IMG/VR virus record: IMGVR_UViG_3300046542_000074
Coordinates: 1 to 64,000 of that record
Source of the DNA: a virus
Length of the DNA stretch: 64,000 nucleotides
Strand: one strand, 5' to 3'
Part shown: positions 1 through 7,589 of the stretch, piece by piece
How positions within the stretch are numbered: the stretch's first letter is position 1
Layout: every line of letters starts with the position of its first letter
Notes under the pieces: generated by a model
The model's database searches: none
What the model was told of the DNA's origin: nothing
The model's input: the letters and a program-made list of their open reading frames with translations, nothing else
Position numbers and translations under genes: made by a program

Positions 1-2
1 AT

Positions 3-74
3 TACGACTATACTTGGGATAAAGATAGTTTTGAACAGTTTGTGGGTACTGTCACTCTTACAGGGAGTTTGTAA
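3..74 (+). CDS. 3' end of an unidentified gene (partial)
   Basis: An open frame enters from the left edge and ends at a TAA that overlaps the next ATG (TAATG). The visible 23 residues include WDKDSFEQFVG and VTLTGSL, a plausible soluble C-terminus. The TAATG junction suggests translational coupling to the next gene. Too little is visible to name it. Confidence 0.55.
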   Translation, partial: YDYTWDKDSFEQFVGTVTLTGSL

Positions 75-385
75 TGGATCAGAATATTTGGGAATTGTTT
101 ATAGATGATCCAGCACACTGTGCAGTTATGCAAATCAAGTCGAAGTTGTTTATGGTGGTCATCCAGCAAATCCGAGAGAGCAATATGAAACAAGTTGATG
201 CAGCTAAGTTGCTTGGTGTAAGCACCCGACGGATTAGTAACCTGATGAAAGGCTCTCTGGATAAATTCTCCATTGACACACTTGTGGGTATGACTTCGAA
301 GGTTGGCTATAAGGTAGGAACTACATTTGCTGTAGAATACGAGGGACAACCACTTTCCATCATTTTGTACAAAGAAGGTAACTAA
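74..385 (+). CDS. XRE/HigA2-like helix-turn-helix protein
   Basis: A 103-residue DNA-binding protein. Residues about 39-60 (KQVDAAKLLGVSTRRISNLM) form a clear helix-turn-helix followed by a short conserved helix, the arrangement of HigA2-type antitoxins and small XRE regulators. The start overlaps the upstream stop. No RelE/HigB-type toxin is visible next to it: the following genes are unrelated. It could therefore be an orphan antitoxin, active against a host toxin, or a phage transcription regulator. The HTH call is solid; the role is inference. Confidence 0.8.
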   Translation: MDQNIWELFIDDPAHCAVMQIKSKLFMVVIQQIRESNMKQVDAAKLLGVSTRRISNLMKGSLDKFSIDTLVGMTSKVGYKVGTTFAVEYEGQPLSIILYKEGN

Positions 386-386
386 C

Positions 387-794
387 ATGCACAATCCAGC
401 ATTGGCAGCACAACGTGGTATTAGCGCGGAGGATACTGCACAAATTGATGCGCTCCATGACTCAATGAGCCGTTTGATTGAACTATATACACCAGACTGT
501 GGGTATGAGTCTACCAGCGCTATCATCAGGAAGGGGAACAAGGCTCTCTCTGATTTGTGGGGCCTTGAGTATGACGAACGCTATAATGTTTGGAACAAGA
601 AGCTGGATAAGAAGCACTTTGAGTGTACTTGGTCTGGTAGAATCTACAAGTGCATGGACACTGGTGAGACTGTAACCATCGGGGAAGACTTGTTCGAACG
701 TCAACTTGTCCCAATCGGCAAAGGGGCTATTGACTTGGGTGTGTGCAACGGTTATAGTCGTGTCATCGGAAACATTGTGGAGGTGGTATTTTGA
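387..794 (+). CDS. hypothetical protein, 135 aa
   Basis: I do not recognise this protein. It is a soluble, mixed-charge chain with no membrane segment or obvious motif. It starts just after the HTH gene, and its TGA overlaps the TTG start of the next gene (TTGA), so the four genes at the left edge look like one translationally coupled unit. Confidence 0.75.
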   Translation: MHNPALAAQRGISAEDTAQIDALHDSMSRLIELYTPDCGYESTSAIIRKGNKALSDLWGLEYDERYNVWNKKLDKKHFECTWSGRIYKCMDTGETVTIGEDLFERQLVPIGKGAIDLGVCNGYSRVIGNIVEVVF

Positions 795-1216
795 GCACTG
801 AACGTGATGAAGGACTGACTAAGTTGTTGATGGACAAGCTCACAGATTTCAAGTCTGAAATTAATGATCTTGTTGAAAGCGCAGTAGGTCGAGCTTATAC
901 TGATGTTCTCCCTTATGTGCTTAACGACACTGAGCAGAACATTGCTGGTATTGTAAGTGTCTGCCTTGAAAAGATTATTCGTGGAGACTTCAAATCTGAG
1001 GTATCCGGCGAGTATGAAATGCACACCTTGTCGGTTGTGGATCAGAACGATGTGACTCATAATGTTTGGACTGGTTCAAGTAATATTTACAACAACCTTG
1101 TTCAAGCGGTGTTTGACAAGAACCGTGAAGCAATTGTCGATACTCGTGTTAAACAACTTGAGGCTGAGATTGAGATGTTGAAGTCTCGCTTGAGTGATGC
1201 TTATCGGAGGTACTAA
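791..1216 (+). CDS. hypothetical protein with C-terminal coiled coil, 141 aa
   Basis: The TTG start is chosen because a strong GGAGG lies a few bases upstream and TTGA overlaps the previous stop. The last 25 residues (VKQLEAEIEMLKSRLSD) form a heptad-like coiled coil, so the protein may oligomerise. The stop overlaps the next ATG. Function unknown. Confidence 0.75.
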   Translation: MSTERDEGLTKLLMDKLTDFKSEINDLVESAVGRAYTDVLPYVLNDTEQNIAGIVSVCLEKIIRGDFKSEVSGEYEMHTLSVVDQNDVTHNVWTGSSNIYNNLVQAVFDKNREAIVDTRVKQLEAEIEMLKSRLSDAYRRY

Positions 1217-1362
1217 TGAACGGCACTAAGTGGGACTTCCTTTGGCTGTCCTTCAGGCGAATTGGTTATGTTGAAACAATGGAACTTTTTGGCTTTACAG
1301 TGTATCGAAGGTGCGGTAACATTGTCGAAGTCTTTGGATACTCGTGGAGAGTGAAACAATGA
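1216..1362 (+). CDS. hypothetical small protein, 48 aa
   Basis: A 48-codon gene fills the space between two longer genes. Its ATG overlaps the upstream TAA, a GGAGG lies 5 nt upstream, and its own TGA overlaps the next ATG (ATGA). This coupling at both ends is the main evidence that it is real. The chain is aromatic-rich (WDFLWLSFRRIGY) and basic, with no known motif. Confidence 0.65.
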   Translation: MNGTKWDFLWLSFRRIGYVETMELFGFTVYRRCGNIVEVFGYSWRVKQ

Positions 1363-1646
1363 ACACAAGTAACATACAACTAGTGGACTCTGTAATTGAG
1401 AGTCTTAGAGTAACCTTCGGGGATATCATGGGTTATGACCATAACAATTGGTATTGGTCGGATTACTCACTTGAGCTAGCTTTGCTCCAGACGATTCCGC
1501 ACAACCTGTATGACCACATTCAAGAGAGAATCAACAAGTTCACGTATAAACAAGATGGTGGTAAGGACGCTTGCATTGATTTCGCTAGCACTTTGAATGA
1601 ACTTGGCACTGAGCGAACTGGATTGAAATTGTTTGTCTTCAAGTGA
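1359..1646 (+). CDS. hypothetical protein, 95 aa
   Basis: A GTG 15 nt upstream would also be open, but the ATG used here overlaps the previous stop as ATGA and has GGAGAG at a good distance. The protein is soluble, with WYWSDYSLELALL near the middle. Function unknown. Its stop codon sits directly on the -35 of the promoter for the NAD operon. Confidence 0.7.
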   Translation: MNTSNIQLVDSVIESLRVTFGDIMGYDHNNWYWSDYSLELALLQTIPHNLYDHIQERINKFTYKQDGGKDACIDFASTLNELGTERTGLKLFVFK

Positions 1647-1674
1647 TTGACACAAGTAACAAAGGCTGTAGAAT
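1647..1674 (+). promoter_or_regulatory. early-type promoter of the NAD-salvage operon
   Basis: TTGACA, 16 nt, TAGAAT within the context GCTGTAGAAT, which is the same context as the promoters of the 5.6-15.4 kb early block. It starts right after a stop codon and precedes a run of same-strand genes ending at the terminator near 4.95 kb. Confidence 0.8.
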
Positions 1675-1729
1675 ACGCAACACAAACCAAACACACTAAC
1701 ACAAGACTAATACAAGCTAAGGAAATACA

Positions 1730-1939
1730 ATGTACGCAGTAAAAGCATCCGGTAAGAAAGACTACATCTACGAACAAGAGATCAAAGCTTTCCGCAAAGG
1801 TCAGAAAGATAAACGTGATGACCGTAAAGGTAGCCGGACAATGAAGCGTGATCATGGTGGTGAAAGTAGTAACCAGCTTAAGGTCGGTGAAGTGAGTGCG
1901 AACTACGACCAATTCGATAATAATTCTTGGGAGGAATAA
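1730..1939 (+). CDS. hypothetical basic protein, 69 aa
   Basis: First gene after the promoter at 1647-1674, preceded by AAGGAA. Strongly charged (KDYIYEQEIKAFRKGQKDKRD) with a Gly/Lys-rich middle and an acidic tail, probably partly disordered. Function unknown; its place suggests co-expression with PRPP synthetase and NAMPT. Confidence 0.65.
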   Translation: MYAVKASGKKDYIYEQEIKAFRKGQKDKRDDRKGSRTMKRDHGGESSNQLKVGEVSANYDQFDNNSWEE

Positions 1940-1943
1940 GACA

Positions 1944-2189
1944 ATGGCTACTTTGGACATTCGTGAATTCAACGGTGATGCTGTAATTCATCAGATCATC
2001 TTCAATGAACCAGAGGATAAAGAAGGTGATGTGCAAGCTTATAAACTTACTTGTGGTGTGTACCAAGGAGACAAGTTTGTCAGTATCTATGATGGTGGTG
2101 ATGATTTCTTGAACATCAACTCAGAACAAGAAGCACTTGATTTGATCAAGGCACTGAATAAGGCAATTGAACTTCGGTGGGTTGACTAA
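1944..2189 (+). CDS. hypothetical protein, 81 aa
   Basis: The ATG after GGGAGGA is chosen over an upstream in-frame ATG. An acidic small protein with a beta-rich middle (YKLTCGVYQGDKFVSIYDGG) and a C-terminal helix. The stop overlaps the ATG of PRPP synthetase, so it is probably translationally coupled to it. Function unknown. Confidence 0.7.
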   Translation: MATLDIREFNGDAVIHQIIFNEPEDKEGDVQAYKLTCGVYQGDKFVSIYDGGDDFLNINSEQEALDLIKALNKAIELRWVD

Positions 2190-3037
2190 TGGACTTTGAA
2201 TTCAACGAAGGGTTGTATTACACAACTGATGACAACCCCAACCTTCGGGTTGGTGTACGTGAGTGGAAATTTCCAGATGGCTCAGTTGGTGTAGATATCA
2301 ATACCGGAAGTCAGGAAGTGTATTTCGGTATAAAGGAAGTGAAATTGTATGCACGAGGCTCTTTTGACCTGAGTGATAAGATTCTTGCAATCTTGTTCGC
2401 CACTGATGCACTGCGCCGACACTATCCATTTGCAAAGATTCATCTTGGTCTTCCTTACATTCCGTATGCCCGTCAAGATCGTGTGTGTAATGCAGGAGAA
2501 TCCTTACAGGTTAAAGTGTTGTGTGACCTGATTAACCAACAGAACTATGAGTCTGTACTGGTAGTTGATCCACACAGTTATGTTGCTAGTGCATTGCTTG
2601 ACCGTGTTGTGGTGATGGATCAATACGAAGTGTTTAAGAACCTTAAGAAAGACTGGTTCAATTGGACAATCGTTGCACCAGACCAAGGCGCAGTTAAGAA
2701 GTGTGAAGACTTCGCCAAGCGTGTAGGTGCTAAGGCTGTAGTTGGTTTCAGTAAGAGTCGTGAACTCAGCACTGGCAAGATTACGGGAATGAAGCCTCTG
2801 TTTGATATCAATCCAGATGAGAGTTACTTGGTCTTGGACGATATTTGTGATGGTGGTAGGACGTTCACAGAGTTGGTTGATTTCATGTCTCATTGTGGTG
2901 TGCTGGAGTTGGCTGTAACACACGGTATTTTCTCAAAGGGTGCAGAAGTTGTTACCCGACGATTTGACCGCGTTCACACCACTGACTCTTTCCAGTCTCA
3001 CAAAGACGGTGTAAATGTTCTTAAGGTACTACCATAA
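2189..3037 (+). CDS. prs: ribose-phosphate pyrophosphokinase (PRPP synthetase)
   Basis: Makes 5-phosphoribosyl 1-pyrophosphate from ribose 5-phosphate and ATP in the cytoplasm. Family landmarks are in order: YIPYARQDR near residues 90-98 (ATP flexible loop), VVDPHSY near 125-131 (metal/ribose phosphate region, DLHA in cellular enzymes), KSREL near 189-193 (catalytic flexible loop) and VLDDICDGGRTF near 215-226 (PRPP-binding loop). At 282 residues it is shorter than cellular enzymes (about 315), as seen in phage NAD clusters. PRPP is the co-substrate of the nicotinamide phosphoribosyltransferase two genes downstream, so the pair forms a metabolic unit. Assignment secure. Confidence 0.95.
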   Translation: MDFEFNEGLYYTTDDNPNLRVGVREWKFPDGSVGVDINTGSQEVYFGIKEVKLYARGSFDLSDKILAILFATDALRRHYPFAKIHLGLPYIPYARQDRVCNAGESLQVKVLCDLINQQNYESVLVVDPHSYVASALLDRVVVMDQYEVFKNLKKDWFNWTIVAPDQGAVKKCEDFAKRVGAKAVVGFSKSRELSTGKITGMKPLFDINPDESYLVLDDICDGGRTFTELVDFMSHCGVLELAVTHGIFSKGAEVVTRRFDRVHTTDSFQSHKDGVNVLKVLP

Positions 3038-3169
3038 ATGGCTGCCATGACCCCAACAACAATTACTCTGTTAGTGGTAGGTGGACTAGTTGTACTCTAC
3101 TTACTTATTCGATATGCACCAGCCATCCTTCGTGGTGTGGCTGATGTAATTGGCGATATTGTAGACTGA
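3038..3169 (+). CDS. single-span membrane peptide, 43 aa
   Basis: A 43-codon gene between Prs and NAMPT, starting directly after the prs stop. Residues about 8-25 (ITLLVVGGLVVLYLLIRY) form one hydrophobic span flanked by a positive residue. Function unknown. It could be a membrane anchor or a small modulator; its position inside the NAD operon is the only context. Confidence 0.6.
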   Translation: MAAMTPTTITLLVVGGLVVLYLLIRYAPAILRGVADVIGDIVD

Positions 3170-3191
3170 ATACATAATTTAGGAGAAACAA

Positions 3192-4916
3192 ATGAAGCAA
3201 TTTGCACCACACGTAGTTGATATCTATAAAGTGAAACATCCTGACATGTACACCGAGGGAACTGATTTCCTCTACAGTAACTTTACCCCTCGCTCTGATA
3301 AGTACTTCAAAGGTGGTCGTTTGTATGACGGTAAGTTGGTTGTATTTGGTGCTCAAGGTGCCTTACGGGAACTGGTAGAACTGTGGACAGAATCGTTCTT
3401 CAACCAACCTAAGTCAAAGGTTGTTGCACGATATAAGCGTCGTATGGACAAGGCTTTGGGTGTGGGTGCGGTAAGCCCTGATCGAATTGCTGCACTGCAC
3501 GACATTGGTTATCTGCCACTTGAGATCCGCACTATCGATGAGGGTAGTCGTATTGGGATGAAAATTCCGATGCTAACTATTAAGAACACTATTCCTGAGT
3601 TCTTTTGGTTGGTGAACTACCTTGAAACTGCACTAAGCGCACTCATCTGGAAAGGAAGTACTAACGCTACTATTGCTTACGAATACAAGCGTCTGTGTAC
3701 TGATTATGCTGTGCGTACAGGCTCTGCAATTGAAACTGTGATGTTCCAATGCCATGACTTCAGTATGCGTGGTATGCCGGGGATTGAGGACAGTGCTCGT
3801 TCTGGTTCAGGCCACCTGACCAGCTCGTATGGTACAGACACCATTGGTGCAATTGATTACATTGAGGACTACTACGATGTAGGTCTTGATCTGGATACTT
3901 ACTTCATTGCTGGTAGTGTTGCCGCAACAGAGCACGCTGTTAGTAGTAGTAACATCTTGACTAGGGCTAAGCTTATTCAAGAGCGGCACCCTAGTATGTC
4001 GAAAGACGAAGTGTTGTTGCGTGCTGAGATTGGTTTCATGTTCCACTACATTACTCAGACTGTACCAACAGGGATTGCATCTTATGTTGCTGACACTTAC
4101 AACTACTGGGGAGTGTTGACTAAAGTTCTACCAGTGTTGAAAGATGAAATCATGGCGCGCGCCGGTAAATTGGTTATCCGACCTGACTCTGGTGATCCAG
4201 TACAAATTATTTGTGGTATGAGTCCGGTGCGTGGTGAGGACGGTAAAGCAATCAACTTCGAAAGTGAAGACGCTGCTTACGACTGGCTGGATGTTGGTGA
4301 TCGTGTCCGGGAACAACTTAACTCAGATTGCATCAAGATCGGTGGTGTGTTCTATGACTACAGCTCTACTGTCTACGACGATTACACTGAAGGCTGTGGT
4401 ATTGACATGGACGTGGTGTACCCATACGAGGTTGTTGCTGGTTCTATTCGCACTTTGTGGAGCATCTTTGGTGGTACTGTTAACACTAAAGGTTTCAAAG
4501 AACTGGATAGCCACATTGGTTTGATTTACGGTGACAGCATTACACTTGAGCGTGCTGATACTATTCTCAAACGGTTGGAAGAGGCAGGGTTTGCATCGAG
4601 TAACGTAGTGTTCGGCGTGGGTAGTTATACTTACCAAATGAGTTCACGCGATACCTTTGGTAATGCGGTTAAAGCTACAGCTACAAGTGTTAATGGTGAA
4701 TTCTTTGAAATCTATAAAGACCCGGCAACTGGTGACAAGTTGAAGAAAAGTGCTAAAGGTTTGCTGTATGTTGGCCGAGATGAAAACGGTGAATTCTATT
4801 CGGAAGACCAAGTGTCTAAAGAGAAAGAACAAACTGGGGAACTGAAGGTTCGATTTAAAGATGGTCAGTGGAGTAACCTAACCAACATCGAAGTAATTCG
4901 CCAGCGACTGAAGTGA
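3192..4916 (+). CDS. nadV: nicotinamide phosphoribosyltransferase (NAMPT/NadV)
   Basis: Converts nicotinamide plus PRPP to nicotinamide mononucleotide, the first step of the nicotinamide salvage route to NAD. The N-terminus (DIYKVKHPDMY, then NFTPRSDKYF) and HDFSMRGMPG near 188-197 match the family; F190 and R193 correspond to the nicotinamide-stacking Phe and phosphate-binding Arg. GTDTIGA carries the substrate Asp (D216), ATEH carries the catalytic His (H248), and IRPDSGDP (329-336) and YGDSI bind the ribose phosphates. Length 574 residues; human NAMPT is 491. RBS AGGAG. Last gene of the operon, followed by a terminator. No NMN adenylyltransferase is present in the window. Confidence 0.96.
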   Translation: MKQFAPHVVDIYKVKHPDMYTEGTDFLYSNFTPRSDKYFKGGRLYDGKLVVFGAQGALRELVELWTESFFNQPKSKVVARYKRRMDKALGVGAVSPDRIAALHDIGYLPLEIRTIDEGSRIGMKIPMLTIKNTIPEFFWLVNYLETALSALIWKGSTNATIAYEYKRLCTDYAVRTGSAIETVMFQCHDFSMRGMPGIEDSARSGSGHLTSSYGTDTIGAIDYIEDYYDVGLDLDTYFIAGSVAATEHAVSSSNILTRAKLIQERHPSMSKDEVLLRAEIGFMFHYITQTVPTGIASYVADTYNYWGVLTKVLPVLKDEIMARAGKLVIRPDSGDPVQIICGMSPVRGEDGKAINFESEDAAYDWLDVGDRVREQLNSDCIKIGGVFYDYSSTVYDDYTEGCGIDMDVVYPYEVVAGSIRTLWSIFGGTVNTKGFKELDSHIGLIYGDSITLERADTILKRLEEAGFASSNVVFGVGSYTYQMSSRDTFGNAVKATATSVNGEFFEIYKDPATGDKLKKSAKGLLYVGRDENGEFYSEDQVSKEKEQTGELKVRFKDGQWSNLTNIEVIRQRLK

Positions 4917-4943
4917 TTTAAGTAAGATAGCAGAAACAACTAA

Positions 4944-4970
4944 GCCCTCTTAATTGAGGGCTTTCTTTTG
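4944..4970 (+). terminator. rho-independent terminator after nadV
   Basis: GCCCTC-TTAATT-GAGGGC stem-loop followed by TTTCTTTT. Closes the NAD operon. Confidence 0.9.
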
Positions 4971-5575
4971 TCCAGAATTTATACTACTAGACATTTTCAG
5001 ATTTCATCATTTTGGATTTCATCTGAATTTTTCTCCCGTCATGACCATATACCCCTTTTCACTATACGCCTGTTTCCATTTTCAGGAAAACCGATCTGGT
5101 TAAAAATTGACCACCAATAGGCTGACGCTATCGGAACTGGTTGGTTCATAGAAAATCCCTATGTTATTAGGTACAAACTATCAGAACCATTTAGTCCATA
5201 GATTTTCTCAATGCTGGCAAGGCTAATTGAAAGCCTTCGCCCACTCTCCCGCCGACCCCTGTGGGCTGGCAATGACGTAATCCTACTGTAAAGCTTAGCA
5301 GACCGTCAACACTTATTTGAAAATAAATTTACAAGCAAGTTGTGTGCCAACTCCAAACGTCGCCCACCCTCCCGTCTTGTACTCCAGTGTCTGCGCTTTC
5401 GCGTTTCGTTCCTGCTATGTGTAATTATAGTAAAGCCACAAACCAATACAAGCATTATTTTCATATTTCTTTTCATCTAATTTGCTTGACAGATAGGCGA
5501 ACGCTGTGCTATTCGCGCACCCGGTTCATCTATATAAGGCACAAAACGATTGACGAAAATAATCTAAAATGAATG
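4971..5575. other. gene-free region with repeats, left of the early block
   Basis: About 600 bp without a convincing gene. It holds a 20-nt element GACCACCAATAGGCTGACGC (5109-5128) that recurs with two changes at 16351-16370, an imperfect 16-nt repeat CGCCCAC(T/C)CTCCCG(C/T)C (5238-5253 and 5361-5376), the inverted pair AGAAAATC/GATTTTCT (about 5150 and 5201), and CATAG/CTATG. A weak TTGACA at 5486 lacks a good -10. The region may carry a replication or control site; this is inference. Confidence 0.5.
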
Positions 5576-5603
5576 TTGACAGGCTAGCGCAATGCTGTAG
5601 ACT
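5576..5603 (+). promoter_or_regulatory. early-type promoter
   Basis: TTGACA, 16 nt, TAGACT, preceded by TCTAAAATGAA. Drives the first gene of the early block. The downstream CGAAAGCAAACAACGGAA resembles other early leaders. Confidence 0.75.
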
Positions 5604-5638
5604 TACCCATATCGAAAGCAAACAACGGAATCACAGAC

Positions 5639-5824
5639 ATGAAAACCCTGACTTTGACAGACGCTCAACACGCTTTGATTGTTTCCATTTTGCAGGGTGA
5701 CATTCTGGAAACCGAACAAATGATTCACGACCATGATGCTGGTGTGTCAATGGTTTCAAAAGAAGAACTGCAAGAGTATCTTGCACAAGTTTACCAGATT
5801 CTCAAACTAGCAGATGAGGCTTGA
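5639..5824 (+). CDS. hypothetical early protein, 61 aa (paralogue of 11618 gene)
   Basis: Small acidic helical protein. Its N-terminus MKTLTLTDAQHALIVSIL matches MKTLHLTDEQHEALTTLL of the gene at 11618, so the two are probably a duplicated family that diverges after about residue 20. Function unknown. Confidence 0.75.
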   Translation: MKTLTLTDAQHALIVSILQGDILETEQMIHDHDAGVSMVSKEELQEYLAQVYQILKLADEA

Positions 5825-5827
5825 ATC

Positions 5828-6157
5828 ATGGCAGTCTATTACGAATGGGATGTTGAAGAAGTAGCAGACGCAGACCAGACTAGTTGTGGTCAAAAGTTTG
5901 CAAAAGATGATATCATAGAACACTGGCACCAAAAATCATTCAAGGATTGTCTAGCATTCATTGCAGCTAATCCGCCAGCGGAAAACGTCCGTTATGACAT
6001 TGTTCTAGTCCGTGACGACGACGACAGGCGAGCATGGGCACACTCGGACGATGAAAACAAATTTGTCCTTCCTGCAATGTTCTGTGACGCAGAAGGTGTG
6101 GAATATAAGAAGGTTCCTCAAGTGTTCTTTAAAGAAGTTGAAAGAGCATTGAAATAA
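5828..6157 (+). CDS. hypothetical acidic early protein, 109 aa
   Basis: Follows the previous gene by 3 nt and shares its promoter. Soluble and acidic, with a DDDD run near residue 65 (VLVRDDDDRRAW). No recognised domain. Early phage proteins of this size and charge often bind host enzymes, but nothing here shows a target. Confidence 0.75.
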   Translation: MAVYYEWDVEEVADADQTSCGQKFAKDDIIEHWHQKSFKDCLAFIAANPPAENVRYDIVLVRDDDDRRAWAHSDDENKFVLPAMFCDAEGVEYKKVPQVFFKEVERALK

Positions 6158-6161
6158 AAGC

Positions 6162-6189
6162 TTGACGGCTCATTTTAATCCTGTAGAAT
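6162..6189 (+). promoter_or_regulatory. early-type promoter
   Basis: TTGACG, 16 nt, TAGAAT, then GAGCCACACAAACAACGAAA before the next start. Confidence 0.85.
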
Positions 6190-6224
6190 GAGCCACACAA
6201 ACAACGAAACATAGGATTCTCTAA

Positions 6225-6581
6225 ATGAAAACTCTAGAACTTGCACACGCCGACACTTGCCTTTCTTGCTTCTGGTCTGGTCACCACTTGCCACACATTC
6301 AAATCCCTGTGTATAAAGGTATACACTTTTCAGTTGTTAAAGAGTTGTTACATGATGAATTGAATATGGGCGCTTTGATGGGCTCAAACGTTGGTGACGA
6401 TTGTTGGTCTAGTGGGGAAGAAGGTGACAAGTGGTACAAGAAGGCGCACGCCGCTATCAATCGCATTCAACCGGCGATAAAGGGTAAACGTCGAATGTTC
6501 GAAGACCTTGACAAAGTGTCTGAGGACGATGATAATTCGGAAACGGTTTACGCCTACTTTGTTTTCATTGATAAGGAATAA
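6225..6581 (+). CDS. hypothetical early protein, 118 aa
   Basis: Unknown soluble protein. The N-terminal part has CLSCFWSGHHLPH, with Cys and His that could bind metal, and the C-terminal part is acidic (SEDDDNSE). It follows its own promoter with a 30-nt leader. Confidence 0.75.
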   Translation: MKTLELAHADTCLSCFWSGHHLPHIQIPVYKGIHFSVVKELLHDELNMGALMGSNVGDDCWSSGEEGDKWYKKAHAAINRIQPAIKGKRRMFEDLDKVSEDDDNSETVYAYFVFIDKE

Positions 6582-6585
6582 GAAC

Positions 6586-6735
6586 ATGTCTTTAGACCGT
6601 TTCGTTGAGTTGTATCTTGACTATCGCAATAACTTCCTAACTGTCGAAGCATTCGCAAGTTATTATGGGCTGTCGTTGTCTACAGCAACAAAGATTGTTG
6701 AGTGTGGTCGTACAATTAGCGCACTTGAAGAATAA
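6586..6735 (+). CDS. hypothetical early protein, 49 aa
   Basis: The ATG 4 nt after the previous stop, with AAGGAA upstream, is preferred to a longer frame that would begin inside the previous gene. The sequence FLTVEAFASYYGLSLSTATKIV looks like a short helix-turn-helix, so a small DNA-binding role is possible but unproven. Confidence 0.65.
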   Translation: MSLDRFVELYLDYRNNFLTVEAFASYYGLSLSTATKIVECGRTISALEE

Positions 6736-6743
6736 AATAAATG

Positions 6744-6771
6744 TTGACAAGCCCATTCATTGCTGTAGAAT
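6744..6771 (+). promoter_or_regulatory. early-type promoter
   Basis: TTGACA, 16 nt, TAGAAT, preceded by AAATAAATG. The expected start point (about 6778) is right at the foot of the structured leader that follows. Confidence 0.88.
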
Positions 6772-6780
6772 GGGCCACAC

Positions 6781-6872
6781 AAGAGAGGCAAAGGCTTGCA
6801 AGGCTAAATCAAAAGGTGGCATGTGACAGTGTAACCTAGCTGGCCTTTCGGGAATCGACGCCCGACTCTCTT
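6781..6872 (+). ncRNA. structured 5' leader, three-way junction
   Basis: Three nested helices can form at the very 5' end of the predicted transcript: AAGAGAG (6781-6787) with CTCTCTT (6866-6872), AAAGGC (6790-6795) with GCCTTT (6843-6848), and TCGGG (6848-6852) with CCCGA (6861-6865), the last abutting the closing helix as a tRNA T-arm does. It lacks a TTCRA loop and a CCA end, so it is not a tRNA. The gene start follows 24 nt later. Role unknown: stability element or regulator. Confidence 0.45.
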
Positions 6873-6896
6873 ACCCTAACTTTCGGAGTCTCACAA

Positions 6897-7187
6897 ATGC
6901 AAACTAATATGCAAGTCACTGAATTGAACAAACTCCCGGTCATCATCGACGGTGTTGGTATCTATATTCGCCGGGATGGTGGGCGAGTTAATATCACTGA
7001 AATTGTCCCCTACAAAGGCGAGCATGATCCTTTGACAGTGACGGCCTTTGAATGTAAAGGACAGCTTGAACGTTTGTTTCGTGGCATTCTGCGCTTTCGA
7101 GGGTTGGATAGTTGGCATGTCTCCGGGCGCAAGTTCCCGTTAAAGGAATCCTCTTTTGATATTGTGAGTAAAGAAGGCGACTCTTAA
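6897..7187 (+). CDS. hypothetical early protein, 96 aa
   Basis: First gene after the structured leader, with CGGAG upstream. Beta-rich basic protein (VIIDGVGIYIRRDGGRVNIT, then a Gly/Arg-rich GQLERLFRGILRFRGLDSWH). The stop overlaps the next ATG (TAATG). Function unknown. Confidence 0.75.
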   Translation: MQTNMQVTELNKLPVIIDGVGIYIRRDGGRVNITEIVPYKGEHDPLTVTAFECKGQLERLFRGILRFRGLDSWHVSGRKFPLKESSFDIVSKEGDS

Positions 7188-7489
7188 TGTGTCGTCTACA
7201 GAATCCCCATACACAAACGGTGCGTAGTGCCGTCTCAAACTGGCTTTATACAACACTCCACGACTGTTTCAGCCGTTCTATGCTTATACTTGAGCTAACC
7301 CCAAGGTTACAGGATTGCGCTGGTTTAGACCTGCCTAAATCAGTAGACAATGAGCTAATAAGGCGTTGCAAGATGGGCTTGCTTAGTTATACAATAGGCG
7401 AATCGAGGGGAGTAGGGGGCCAACCTCCTAGAATCTATCGGCAAAGGTTCAAAGCGGACGATTCAGAAAATACATTGAATACCGGTTGA
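7187..7489 (+). CDS. putative winged-helix early protein, 100 aa (paralogue of 10316 gene)
   Basis: Translationally coupled to the previous gene. The C-terminal half (NELIRRCKMGLLSYTIGE, then GVGGQPPRIYR) aligns with NDLMRRERAGMLKSELGE and GVGRPPRVYSR of the gene at 10316, so the two arose by duplication. The pattern of a helix, a glycine and a beta wing ending in PPRxY suggests a winged helix that may bind DNA. The N-terminal halves differ more. Confidence 0.7.
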   Translation: MCRLQNPHTQTVRSAVSNWLYTTLHDCFSRSMLILELTPRLQDCAGLDLPKSVDNELIRRCKMGLLSYTIGESRGVGGQPPRIYRQRFKADDSENTLNTG

Positions 7490-7514
7490 CAGGCTACCCG
7501 ACACTGGCTACACT
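7486..7514 (+). promoter_or_regulatory. early-type promoter (weaker -10)
   Basis: TTGACA, 17 nt, TACACT, overlapping the stop of the upstream gene. A leader of about 70 nt precedes the next gene. Confidence 0.6.
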
Positions 7515-7589
7515 TTTAATCAATGACAGACGCAAGCGCTAAGGCTTTATAACGTAAAATTCTTAATTTCTCAATGAGGCTACAACATC

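Noticed and set aside
730-758. TTGACT, 17 nt, TATAGT inside the 387-794 gene
   Set aside because: Close to a sigma-70 promoter but it lies within coding sequence and lacks the AACTAAAATA and TAGAAT context of the early family.
5342-5572. 76-codon plus-strand open frame in the gene-free region
   Set aside because: No ribosome site, protein composition looks random, and it lies in repeat-bearing non-coding DNA just upstream of a promoter.
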